Shown: positions 33,188 through 39,875 of the stretch, in pieces
Layout of the letters: every line of letters begins with the position of its first letter
Position numbering within the stretch: position 1 is the first letter of the stretch
IMG/VR virus record: IMGVR_UViG_3300048924_000297
Coordinates: 1 to 43,835 of that record
Reading direction: 5' to 3' (one strand)
DNA: 43,835 nucleotides
Origin: a virus
Notes under the pieces: model-generated
The model's database searches: none
What the model was told of the DNA's origin: nothing
Seen by the model: the letters and a program-made list of their open reading frames with translations, nothing else
Position numbers and translations under genes: made by a program

Positions 33188-33466
33188 TCATTCAGCCGCC
33201 TCTTGTTCTTGCGAGAGGACGCCGTGCAGTCTCTCAGCCGAAAAGAAATCTTCAGGCTTGAAGTCGATGGCCTGATCGCGCGCATAGTCAAGAAGAGCCC
33301 TCTGTTCCCTGGCGGGAACAATTCCACCCGTCCCCTCCCTTACCGAGGTTGGATAGGTCCACCGATAAACACGGGATGGGTGTTTTTTAACGATGGATGC
33401 GACTACGCCAACTCCGCCAAAGAGGCGAATGATGGATGTCGCGGGTTCTTCCTGATGGTGTGCCAT
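33188..33466 (-). CDS. Cro-like protein with carph-isopro-type DNA-binding domain
   Basis: A 92-residue protein encoded opposite to the repressor. It contains TSIIRLFGGVGVVASIVKKHPSRVYRWTYP, followed by IVPAREQRALLDYARD and an FFSAERLHG end, matching the short Cro-like 'carph-isopro' domain in which a helix-turn-helix (VASIV...VYRW) is followed by a conserved IP motif. It should compete with CI for operators and favour lytic growth. The ATG at 33466 coincides with the predicted transcription start of the leftward promoter, so it might be leaderless; no ribosome binding site is visible. Confidence 0.7.
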   Translation of the reverse strand: MAHHQEEPATSIIRLFGGVGVVASIVKKHPSRVYRWTYPTSVREGTGGIVPAREQRALLDYARDQAIDFKPEDFFSAERLHGVLSQEQEAAE

Positions 33467-33472
33467 GTCCAA

Positions 33473-33501
33473 TAATTGCGATAATCGCTATTTCACGTCA
33501 A
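33473..33501 (-). promoter_or_regulatory. Leftward early promoter (cro side)
   Basis: On the minus strand TTGACG (33501-33496) is followed after 17 bases by CAATTA (33478-33473). The spacer holds the common operator. The pattern is nearly the same as in the rightward promoter at 34658-34686, so I treat both as the twin CI-controlled promoters. Confidence 0.6.
33476..33490. promoter_or_regulatory. CI operator O1 (TTGCGATAATCGCTA)
   Basis: Contains the exact 11-bp palindrome GCGATAATCGC (33478-33488). The same motif, with one base changed, is in the rightward promoter, and a weaker copy is upstream of it. Its position between the -35 and -10 elements fits repression. Confidence 0.7.
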
Positions 33502-33531
33502 GCCAAATTTACGATCTACGCAATATAAATT

Positions 33532-33548
33532 TTCGCGGAAATCGCGAA
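33532..33548. promoter_or_regulatory. Inverted repeat before the repressor gene
   Basis: TTCGCG (33532-33537) and CGCGAA (33543-33548) form a perfect dyad ten bases before the CI ATG. The 11-mer TTTTCGCGGAA at 33530-33540 recurs at 34601-34611. It may be a site controlling CI expression. Confidence 0.4.
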
Positions 33549-33557
33549 TATGTGGGT

Positions 33558-34268
33558 ATGAACGATCCGCAGCTCGAAATCAAAAAGTGGCTTGAAGAGA
33601 AATTGCGCCCGCGCGGCACGGCCACTAAGCTCAGCATTGCCACCGGCTGGACCCCTGTCGTCATCAATCGCATGAAAAATTACAGCAGCGAGGAGCCGAA
33701 GCAGCGGCGTCAGATCAAGGCGGATGAGCTAAATACTCTGATCCAGTTTTTCGGGGAAAACCCTCCAGGGTTCGGTTCGAACCAAGTAAGCCCTGAACTA
33801 ATCTCGGACAATCGTCGATCGAGGCCAAACGCCTCATTTCCTCCGCAGTGGACGCCATTCCCAGCAGACTATTCAATACCTTTGCGCGGCCATATTTCGG
33901 CGGGAGCAAACGGCCGCTTCATCATGAATGGTCAGGACATCGCGAGGGTTTTCTGTCCTCCAGGCCTCGAGGGCGTCGCTGGAGCATATGCCGTGCAAAT
34001 CCAAGGCAGCTCAGGAGAGCCACGGTTCTACGATGGCGAGACAGCATGGATCAACCCTAATGCCCCTGTCAGGCAAGGCGATGACGTAATCGTACAGGTT
34101 ATGGACGGGGACGAAGTCTCGAGCTTCATCAAACGCTTCGTATCCAAATCGAGCGCCGTCGTCCGCCTGTACCAATACAATCCTGGCGAAGGCGAAGTGC
34201 ACGAGCTTCAATTTGATGCCAATAAAGTTTTCAGCATCCACAAGGTTGTGTTTCACGCGATGCTTTGA
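33558..34268 (+). CDS. CI-like repressor with S24 peptidase domain
   Basis: A 236-residue repressor. The N-terminal 60 residues contain a helix-turn-helix (TATKLSIATGWTPVVINRMKN), then a linker. The C-terminal S24/LexA domain has a possible cleavage site Ala115-Gly116 (HISAGANG), the nucleophile region GSSGEPRF with Ser152, and the general-base Lys192 in FIKRFV. Usually GDSMEP is found; here Asp and Met are replaced by Ser and Gly. It should keep the prophage silent by binding the TTGCGRTAATCGCTA-type operators and may self-cleave after RecA activation. The ATG at 33558 was chosen; an in-frame ATG at 33465 would overlap the divergent cro start. Confidence 0.88.
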   Translation: MNDPQLEIKKWLEEKLRPRGTATKLSIATGWTPVVINRMKNYSSEEPKQRRQIKADELNTLIQFFGENPPGFGSNQVSPELISDNRRSRPNASFPPQWTPFPADYSIPLRGHISAGANGRFIMNGQDIARVFCPPGLEGVAGAYAVQIQGSSGEPRFYDGETAWINPNAPVRQGDDVIVQVMDGDEVSSFIKRFVSKSSAVVRLYQYNPGEGEVHELQFDANKVFSIHKVVFHAML

Positions 34269-34516
34269 AGCGCCTCGGCTCGCCAAGTGGGCATGATAGT
34301 GAGATTTCTGAACGCCGGTGGCATCTTGGGGCACTCACTGCAACGAATTTTCCGGCAGAGCTGCGTGTAATTGTGAACCCCGAGGTCCGCAGCTTTCCGG
34401 AGATTTTCGAGCCGCAGGACTCTGGAATGACCACAGTCATCACAAGCTACATACAGGCTAGATAGTTCGACAACCAATCGCATTGCATGCGGATGATCAA
34501 TTGCCGGCCGACGCAT
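34253..34516 (-). CDS. Small zinc-finger protein
   Basis: An 87-residue protein with a probable treble-clef zinc finger (CDDCGHSRVLR and, later, CRKIRCSECP), ending in a short helical segment. It overlaps the 3' end of the repressor gene on the other strand by 16 bases. The ATG at 34516 is preceded by GGAGGT; an ATG at 34528 lacks it. The family seems common as a stand-alone hypothetical in rhizobia. Role unknown; binding to DNA or a host protein is possible. Confidence 0.65.
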   Translation of the reverse strand: MRRPAIDHPHAMRLVVELSSLYVACDDCGHSRVLRLENLRKAADLGVHNYTQLCRKIRCSECPKMPPAFRNLTIMPTWRAEALQSIA

Positions 34517-34633
34517 CCCAACCTCCATTTTGTTCTTGTTGCGTTCACGGGCAAGAAAGCAGCTTTCCTGTGAGCTGTCGAATCATATTTACGGATGCGG
34601 TTTTCGCGGAACCCGTAACATCGCAAATTAATT
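34517..34633. other. AT-rich spacer with repressor-region repeats
   Basis: No gene is visible. It contains TTTTCGCGGAA at 34601-34611, shared with the region in front of the repressor, inside a small dyad TTACGG/CCGTAA. Confidence 0.35.
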
Positions 34634-34648
34634 TTTCTATTATCGCAA
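34634..34648. promoter_or_regulatory. CI operator O2 (weaker copy)
   Basis: In reverse complement it reads TTGCGATAATAGAAA, identical to O1 in the first ten bases and 12 of 15 overall. It is upstream of the rightward -35 element, where cooperative binding with O3 would be possible. Confidence 0.55.
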
Positions 34649-34657
34649 CTTTTGACG

Positions 34658-34686
34658 TTGACAGAAAATAGCGATTACCGCAAATT
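34658..34686 (+). promoter_or_regulatory. Rightward early promoter
   Basis: TTGACA (34658-34663) is followed after 17 bases by CAAATT (34681-34686), and the operator O3 lies in the spacer. The -35 is perfect while the -10 is poor, as in the leftward promoter. A transcription start near 34693 fits the ribosome binding site AAGGAG of the first gene. Confidence 0.65.
34669..34683. promoter_or_regulatory. CI operator O3
   Basis: In reverse complement it reads TTGCGGTAATCGCTA, one base different from O1. It occupies the same place inside the promoter spacer as O1 does in the leftward promoter. Confidence 0.7.
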
Positions 34687-34715
34687 AGTGGCTCACAAAG
34701 AAGGAGCCAATCGTT

Positions 34716-34934
34716 ATGCACAACGCTGCAATTCCCAACATCCATACCACCCCCGCACCCGTGCACGGGGCTATCTGCCGCGATGTCGCCCTCGAAATGG
34801 CTAATTGGATGCTGTCGCACCCCGGTTGCAGCCGCGACGAGCGGCGCGAAGAGTTCACCGATCGTCAGATCACTCGCTACGCCCTCGAAGCCAAAGGCAT
34901 CGCGGACCGACGCCGCGTGCGCCGTCTCGCCTGA
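34716..34934 (+). CDS. Small early protein (72 aa)
   Basis: First gene of the rightward operon, with AAGGAG about nine bases upstream. The product is basic and small: residues 17-40 form a helix (HGAICRDVALEMANWMLSH), residues 38-72 are Arg-rich with RYALEAKGIADRRRVRRL. It might be a DNA-binding or host-takeover protein. No family recognised. Confidence 0.55.
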   Translation: MHNAAIPNIHTTPAPVHGAICRDVALEMANWMLSHPGCSRDERREEFTDRQITRYALEAKGIADRRRVRRLA

Positions 34935-34997
34935 CGATCGGTTTTGGCATGGCCGCCTCAGCTGCGGCCATATCCGAACCGAAGCGAGGGCGTTTCT

Positions 34998-35213
34998 ATG
35001 GACGACAACTATTTCACACCCTTTGGTGCACGCGTCGAAGCGCCCCCGGTCATACCAACCGAGCGTAAGACAGCGATCTCATACAAGGCCATGGCGTTCA
35101 TCTGCACCATGTCCTACGCCGCTGTCATTCTTTCGGCAGGTCACCTGGTCTATCAGACCTATTACGGCCTTAAGGCCTATGACCAGCAGCTGGCATGGGA
35201 CGCGCGCCGATGA
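34998..35213 (+). CDS. Small single-pass membrane protein (71 aa)
   Basis: A 71-residue protein starting MDDNYFTPFGARVEAPP, with one hydrophobic helix (MAFICTMSYAAVILSAGHLV) at about residues 31-50 and a short hydrophilic end (YDQQLAWDARR). It is preceded by GAGGG and overlaps the next start (ATGA). Early single-pass phage proteins often affect superinfection or the envelope; nothing more can be said. It is not a typical holin because it lies in the early operon. Confidence 0.55.
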   Translation: MDDNYFTPFGARVEAPPVIPTERKTAISYKAMAFICTMSYAAVILSAGHLVYQTYYGLKAYDQQLAWDARR

Positions 35214-35839
35214 CCATGGCAGTCCGTCTCACCGAAAAACCGATCTTTGCTCTCTGTGGCAATAACCTGCGCGTCAATATCGGCGCTCCGGACCCGTCTG
35301 TCATCGACTTCCGACTAATGGCAATTGCACTGTCCAAGCAGGCGCGCTTTGACGGTCGCGACGAGGCTGGATTTGCCTTCTCCGCCGCTCAGCATGCTGT
35401 TCAGGGCGCTCAAGCGATCCTGAACGAAACCAGAGATCAGCCTTGCGCAGCGCTGTTTCTGTTGCGTGACGGGCACCAGTGGTTGCTGGGCGACCGCAGC
35501 ACGCCGGCCCAGCGCCTATTGTCGCTCAAGAGCGGCATCGATCTCGATCGCATAGACGGAGAGATCAAGGCCGCGTGGAGCGAGGCCATCTATGAAGCCG
35601 CAGGGCTTTTGCCGCCCAGCCGCTGGACTGCCAGGCAGTGCCAGATCGTCGAGACTATGGACGATCGCATGGCCCGCGCCGAGGCCATAGCGCTCTTCGG
35701 CGCCAAGGCCGCGGCTGATTTCCCGAAACTGGCCGATCCGAAAATAACCGGTGCCCTGCACCCGTGGGGGCCAGCAAAGGCGGAGACTGCCTGGCGTGAA
35801 TTCCTGATGCGGGTCTCCAGCCGGGCTCGGATGAACTGA
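35210..35839 (+). CDS. Degenerate HD-domain (5'-nucleotidase-like) protein
   Basis: A 209-residue protein resembling the HD-phosphohydrolases common in rhizobial genomes: PDPSVIDFRLMAIALSKQARFDGR and FAFSAAQHAVQGAQ correspond to the usual family segments, and the region LLRDGHQWLLGDRSTPAQRLL matches LLHDAAEAYLGDISRPLKRLL of canonical members. The key His-Asp pair is replaced by Arg-Asp, so the metal site is probably lost or altered. The last 90 residues form a helical MazG-unlike extension with ETAWREFLMRV. It might regulate nucleotides or bind without catalysis. The ATG at 35210 overlaps the previous stop. Confidence 0.7.
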   Translation: MTMAVRLTEKPIFALCGNNLRVNIGAPDPSVIDFRLMAIALSKQARFDGRDEAGFAFSAAQHAVQGAQAILNETRDQPCAALFLLRDGHQWLLGDRSTPAQRLLSLKSGIDLDRIDGEIKAAWSEAIYEAAGLLPPSRWTARQCQIVETMDDRMARAEAIALFGAKAAADFPKLADPKITGALHPWGPAKAETAWREFLMRVSSRARMN

Positions 35840-35850
35840 GGTCGTCTGCC

Positions 35851-36213
35851 ATGAACGCACTTGTCTCTCACTGCTCAATTTGCGGCCATACCTTCTCGGA
35901 GAAAACCGGTCAGTTTCCGGATGCTCACGAACTCGGTTTGCCGCGCAGAGAGAGGCAAGTTCTGGAGCTGCTCGTGCGCTCGACGGGGCGGCCGACTTTT
36001 ATGAGTAAAATCGTGGAAGAGCTTTACGGCGACGATCCGGACGGCGGTCCCGAGAATGCTGAAGGCTGCGCACAAACGCACATAAGCAAACTTCGCCGCA
36101 AGCTTCGTCCACATGGCTGGCTGATCGATAGTCGCCGCTTCGATGGATATCGGCTCGTCCGCGATCCGACTTTTCTGAGATCCAACGCAAAGGCGGTGAC
36201 GCATGCCCACTGA
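35851..36213 (+). CDS. Winged-helix regulator (OmpR/PhoB-type DNA-binding)
   Basis: A 120-residue protein with a short N-terminal zinc-like CSICG and then an OmpR-type winged helix: LPRRERQVLELLVRSTGRPTF, IVEELYGDDPDGGPENAE, THISKLRRKLRPHGWLIDSRR, and GYRLV at the end. There is no receiver domain. It probably controls phage or host transcription during early development. It is followed by an 11-base overlap with the next gene. Confidence 0.8.
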   Translation: MNALVSHCSICGHTFSEKTGQFPDAHELGLPRRERQVLELLVRSTGRPTFMSKIVEELYGDDPDGGPENAEGCAQTHISKLRRKLRPHGWLIDSRRFDGYRLVRDPTFLRSNAKAVTHAH

Positions 36214-36457
36214 AAACCCAGACAAACCTGTCCTCAATGCAATCGCCGGAGCGATCGACGATGCACTGAACGGCCCAAAGATCGACGGACGTCGCTTGGG
36301 CAACACGGCGTTCGCCGTCATCATTTTCGAAAACGATGGCAGCAACGCCACGCTCGCAAGCTTCGTCTCCAATGCCGAACGGCGCGACGTGCATGTCGCG
36401 ATGAAGGAAATGGTCGCCCGGTTCGACGGACAGGCCGAATTGAGAGGTCACGCCTGA
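36203..36457 (+). CDS. Small early protein (84 aa)
   Basis: An 84-residue protein with an N-terminal acidic helix (NAIAGAIDDALNGPKIDG) and a beta strand core (NTAFAVIIFENDG). AAGGCGG precedes the ATG and its stop overlaps the SSB start. No family recognised; the position suggests a role in replication. Confidence 0.55.
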   Translation: MPTENPDKPVLNAIAGAIDDALNGPKIDGRRLGNTAFAVIIFENDGSNATLASFVSNAERRDVHVAMKEMVARFDGQAELRGHA

Positions 36458-36969
36458 TGGCCGGCTCTGTCAACAAGGTGATCCTTATCGGCAACGTGGG
36501 CGCCGACCCCGAGATTCGCCGTACCCAGGATGGCCGACCAATTGCCTCGATCCGCCTCGCAACATCCGAAAGTTGGCGTGACAAGACCTCCGGCGAGCGG
36601 CGCGAAAAAACCGAATGGCATAGCATCGTCGTCTTCGCCGAGCCGCTCTGCAAAGTCGTCGAACAGCACGTGAAGAAGGGCTCGAAGCTTTACATCGAGG
36701 GGCAGCTGCAGACCCGCAAATGGCAGGACCAGCAGGGTCAGGACCGCTATTCGACAGAGGTCGTTCTGCAGGGCTTCGGATCGACGATCACAATGCTGGA
36801 TAAGCGCGAGGGTTCCGGGTACCGCGCCGGCGGCGAGGGTCCGGGAGATTACGGCCTCGACGAGGATCGCGCCTCCAGGAGCCAGTCGCACGGCGGCTCC
36901 AGCGGCCAGCCAGCTAACTTCTCCCGCGATCTCGACGACGACATCCCATTCGCGCCCGAGTGGCGCTGA
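36457..36969 (+). CDS. ssb: Single-stranded DNA-binding protein
   Basis: A 170-residue SSB of the bacterial type. The OB fold includes SVNKVILIGNVGADPEIR, ASIRLATSESWRDK, EWHSIVVFAEPL and GSKLYIEGQLQTRKWQDQ. The Gly/Ser-rich linker leads to a tail with DLDDDIPFAPEWR, so the usual DDDIPF acidic tip is followed by five extra residues. It coats single strands during phage replication and recruits partners. The ATG is coupled to the previous stop. Confidence 0.95.
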   Translation: MAGSVNKVILIGNVGADPEIRRTQDGRPIASIRLATSESWRDKTSGERREKTEWHSIVVFAEPLCKVVEQHVKKGSKLYIEGQLQTRKWQDQQGQDRYSTEVVLQGFGSTITMLDKREGSGYRAGGEGPGDYGLDEDRASRSQSHGGSSGQPANFSRDLDDDIPFAPEWR

Positions 36970-36989
36970 TAACCCGAGAGGACATCATC

Positions 36990-37328
36990 ATGAAGCTTAT
37001 CCAGAACGGTCAGGCACTCATCGGCATGCTCGAGTCCGGCGAGTTGAACGAGCGCCTGACCGAGACCTGCGATGCCACCTTCAGCGAGTTGCTCGACATG
37101 AGCAACGAGAACCCGAAGGTCAAGTTCAAGGGCGAGATCAGTCTCAAGCTGAAGCTCGAGGTCGCAAACGGCATGATTACGATCAACGCCGATGTCGCTG
37201 CCAAGACCCCAAAGCGCAGCTATCGCTCGTCTGCCTACTGGATCACCGAAGGCGGCAAGCTTTCGACCGAGCATCCCCAGCAACACGACATGTTCAGCGG
37301 CCCGCGCGAAGCCCGCGACCGCGCCTGA
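36990..37328 (+). CDS. Hypothetical protein with possible clamp-binding motif
   Basis: A 112-residue protein beginning MKLIQNGQALIGMLESGELN, with a beta-rich middle (KVKFKGEISLKLKLEVANG) and a C-terminal stretch HPQQHDMFSGPREA. The pentapeptide QHDMF (residues 98-102) resembles the bacterial beta-clamp binding motif QLxLF. It lies between SSB and DUF2303 and close to the phage's own clamp gene, which makes this interesting. The start is at 36990 because GAGAGGA precedes it. The function is otherwise unknown. Confidence 0.6.
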   Translation: MKLIQNGQALIGMLESGELNERLTETCDATFSELLDMSNENPKVKFKGEISLKLKLEVANGMITINADVAAKTPKRSYRSSAYWITEGGKLSTEHPQQHDMFSGPREARDRA

Positions 37329-37361
37329 CCTTTTCACTCCAACCCATAGAGGGGCAACATC

Positions 37362-38276
37362 ATGGACCAAATGACCGCACCTGCCGTCCGGGAAATCGCC
37401 GATCTGGCGCGCGACGGCAAGTTTCAGATTTTCTCGGTATCGACGCCGGGCCAGGCCAAAGGCCTGCCGACCGCTTTCCCGGTCCTGCTCGACCCGAAGA
37501 CCGGCAAGGCCGCCAGTATCAAAGCTCTCGCCGACGAATGGCGCCTGACACCGGACCGCAAGCGCGGCAGCGCCGAAGTCACCACGCTCGAAAGCTTTAT
37601 CGACCTGGTCGAACGGCACAAGACGGAAAACTCGGTGATCTTCGCCGACACGGATTGGAGAAACCCGTCCCTGACGGCGGTGATCGACTATCATCCGAAG
37701 GACGCGACTGACGCCGATAACGGCAAGCACCGCATCCATTACGAGTTTCCGCTGTCCGATAGCTGGAAGGCATGGAACGAGATCAACGGCCATCCCCTGC
37801 CCCAGGTGCAGTTTGCCGAGTTTATCGAAGACCGGATCATGGACCTCGCTGCGCCGGATACGCTTGAGGAAGAAGACTGGCGCCACAAGTTTTCGTTCCG
37901 CGTCGCCTTCCCGAATGAGCTCGTCGCGCTGTCCAAGGGATTGCAGATCAACTCCGAGGCCAAGGTCAAGAACGCCGTTTCGCTTCAGTCCGGCGAAGCT
38001 CAGATCGTCTTCGAAGAAGAGCACCGCGACGCAGCCGGTAACAAGATCGACGTGCCCGGCATGTTCATTCTCTCGGTCCCGCCCTTCTATCGCGGCGACG
38101 TTGCTCGCATCCCGGTTCGGCTGCGCTACCGCCTTGCCGGCGGCCAGTTGAAGTGGATCTGCCAGCTCTACCGGCCGGACATCTACATCACCGAGCAGGT
38201 GATCCGCGACATGGAACGTGCCTGCGCAGATACCGGCCTTCCGGTCTACTCCGGCGGTCCCGAGATGCCCGCCTGA
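37362..38276 (+). CDS. DUF2303 family phage protein
   Basis: The 304-residue protein fits DUF2303 (YfdQ-like): TTLESFIDLVERHKTENSVIFAD, LTAVIDYHPKDATDAD, HRIHYEFPLSDSWKAWNEING and FAEFIEDRIMDLAAPD follow the family in order. C-terminal beta region FILSVPPFYRGDVARIPVRLRYR. The family is found in early phage operons near SSB and recombination genes; its activity is not known to me. AGGGGC precedes the ATG. Confidence 0.88.
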   Translation: MDQMTAPAVREIADLARDGKFQIFSVSTPGQAKGLPTAFPVLLDPKTGKAASIKALADEWRLTPDRKRGSAEVTTLESFIDLVERHKTENSVIFADTDWRNPSLTAVIDYHPKDATDADNGKHRIHYEFPLSDSWKAWNEINGHPLPQVQFAEFIEDRIMDLAAPDTLEEEDWRHKFSFRVAFPNELVALSKGLQINSEAKVKNAVSLQSGEAQIVFEEEHRDAAGNKIDVPGMFILSVPPFYRGDVARIPVRLRYRLAGGQLKWICQLYRPDIYITEQVIRDMERACADTGLPVYSGGPEMPA

Positions 38277-38332
38277 TCGCTCGGCGGGTGGCGGTGACGC
38301 CGCCCGCCTACCTCTTTCCCGGAGATTTGCAG

Positions 38333-39463
38333 ATGTTCATGGCTGAAAAGTCCGCTCTCATGGCTGCCCTCGCACTGACTGCCAGTGTGGTCGAGCGCCG
38401 CAACACGATTCCGATTTTGCAGAACGTCCTGATCGAGAAGGGCGCGACGTCTGGACATCTCAATGCACGCCTATCGAACCTCGATATCGAAGCATCGACG
38501 CCGTTCATAGCTGATGCCGCAATCGACTTCGAGCCTTTCACCGTTCCCGCCGGCCTCCTGGCTGATATCGTCCGCAAGCTGCCCGATGGCTGCGATGTCG
38601 AGGTCACCCGCCGCAGCAGCTCGCTAGACGGCATCACCATCAAGGCCAGCAAGTTCAAATCCAATCTGCAGGTTCTCCCCGCAAGCGACTTCCCTGCCAT
38701 GCGGGAAGCGAACGGCGAGCTTCCACATAAGCTTACCATCCCGGCCGCCGATCTCGCCGCCGCGCTGTCTGCCTGCGGCTTCGCAATGTCGACAGAAGAG
38801 ACACGCTTCTACCTCAACGGTGTTTATCTGCATCCGACATCAGCCGAGGCCGAACATCAGGGAGTCATTCTTGTTGCGACTGACGGCCATCGCCTGTCGA
38901 AACGCTTTGTCGCCGCCGAGAGCAACCCGGAGATGCCCGGCATCATCATTCCCCGCCAGTCAGTCAAGGTCATCGAGAAGGTGGTCCCGAAGACCGGAGA
39001 TATCAGCATCGAATATTCGGAGAGCCTGGTGCGGGTCTCCTATGGCGCCGGCGTCATCACCTCCAAGCTCGTCGACGGCACCTTCCCTGATTACCGCCGG
39101 GTTATTCCGCAGGAAGGGCCGATGGCGGTCACCATCGCCGCCGGCTCCCTGACGGCTTCCGTCGATCGCGTTTCGACGGTCAGCGGCGACAAGGGCCGGG
39201 GCGTCAAATTCAACTTCGCAGGCGGCCAGCTGCAGCTGCAGGTCATCAACCCCGACGCGGGCGAAGCCAACGACGAACTCTCATACGACGGCGATGCTGA
39301 AATCGAGATCGGCTTCAACGCAAAGTACGTCAACGAGATCCTCGCCAACCTGGATGGCGACAACGTCCTGATGAACCTGACCGATCACGGCAGTCCGACC
39401 GTGCTCCGAAATCCCGGAGCCCATCCCGAAAACCTGATCGTGCTTATGCCGATGCGCGTGTGA
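38333..39463 (+). CDS. dnaN: DNA polymerase III beta subunit (sliding clamp), phage-encoded
   Basis: A 376-residue full-length beta clamp. Conserved features are AALALTASVVERRNTIPILQNVLIE, LIVATDGHRL-like LVATDGHRLSKRF at residue ~180, VRVSYGAGVITSKLVDGTFPDYRRVIP, and the C-terminal LIVLMPMRV matching the standard VxMPMRL. It encircles DNA and tethers polymerase. Chromosomal copies lie beside dnaA; this one is in a phage early operon after DUF2303, so it is an extra clamp. GGAG precedes the ATG by 8 bases. Without a phage polymerase gene, host Pol III would have to use it. Confidence 0.93.
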   Translation: MFMAEKSALMAALALTASVVERRNTIPILQNVLIEKGATSGHLNARLSNLDIEASTPFIADAAIDFEPFTVPAGLLADIVRKLPDGCDVEVTRRSSSLDGITIKASKFKSNLQVLPASDFPAMREANGELPHKLTIPAADLAAALSACGFAMSTEETRFYLNGVYLHPTSAEAEHQGVILVATDGHRLSKRFVAAESNPEMPGIIIPRQSVKVIEKVVPKTGDISIEYSESLVRVSYGAGVITSKLVDGTFPDYRRVIPQEGPMAVTIAAGSLTASVDRVSTVSGDKGRGVKFNFAGGQLQLQVINPDAGEANDELSYDGDAEIEIGFNAKYVNEILANLDGDNVLMNLTDHGSPTVLRNPGAHPENLIVLMPMRV

Positions 39464-39473
39464 GGACACCACC

Positions 39474-39875
39474 ATGAACGACATGTCCGAATTTCAGTTT
39501 CGCGTTCACGCCTGGATGCTCGAATGCTTCGGGTCTGAGGTCGCAGCCGATCGCCGCGAGCGCGGTCACCGCTTCCTCGAAGAATCGCTCGAGCTGTCGC
39601 AGGCTATCGGCTGCACCCGCGACGAAGCACACCAGCTCGTCGATTACGTCTTCAACCGGCCGGCCGGCGACCCCGGCCAAGAAGTCGGGGGCGTCATGCT
39701 CACGCTGGCGGCGCTCTGCACCGCGACGCCGGCGAGCATGCTGACCGAGGGCGAGATCGAGCTGCGGCGCATCAACACGCCGGAGATGATCTCCAAGATC
39801 CGCGCCAAGCACATGAGCAAGCCGATCCGCTCACCGCTGCCCGGCTATAGCGAGCCCGTAGAGGTGCAGGCATGA
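39474..39875 (+). CDS. MazG-like nucleotide pyrophosphohydrolase
   Basis: A 133-residue all-alpha NTP pyrophosphohydrolase-like protein: RGHRFLEESLELSQAIGC provides the EExxE metal motif and EVGGVMLTLAALC the second helix with Glu. Family members hydrolyse dNTPs or (p)ppGpp-type nucleotides, sometimes tuning nucleotide pools for phage DNA synthesis. It follows the clamp by ten bases. The second acidic motif is shorter than the usual ExxD, so activity is uncertain. Confidence 0.75.
   Translation: MNDMSEFQFRVHAWMLECFGSEVAADRRERGHRFLEESLELSQAIGCTRDEAHQLVDYVFNRPAGDPGQEVGGVMLTLAALCTATPASMLTEGEIELRRINTPEMISKIRAKHMSKPIRSPLPGYSEPVEVQA

Noticed and set aside
32985-33191. A 68-codon minus-strand frame whose ATG overlaps the Cro stop.
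   Set aside because: The four-base overlap is suggestive, but composition is not protein-like (many Arg, Gly, Ser, Cys) and no motif is seen.
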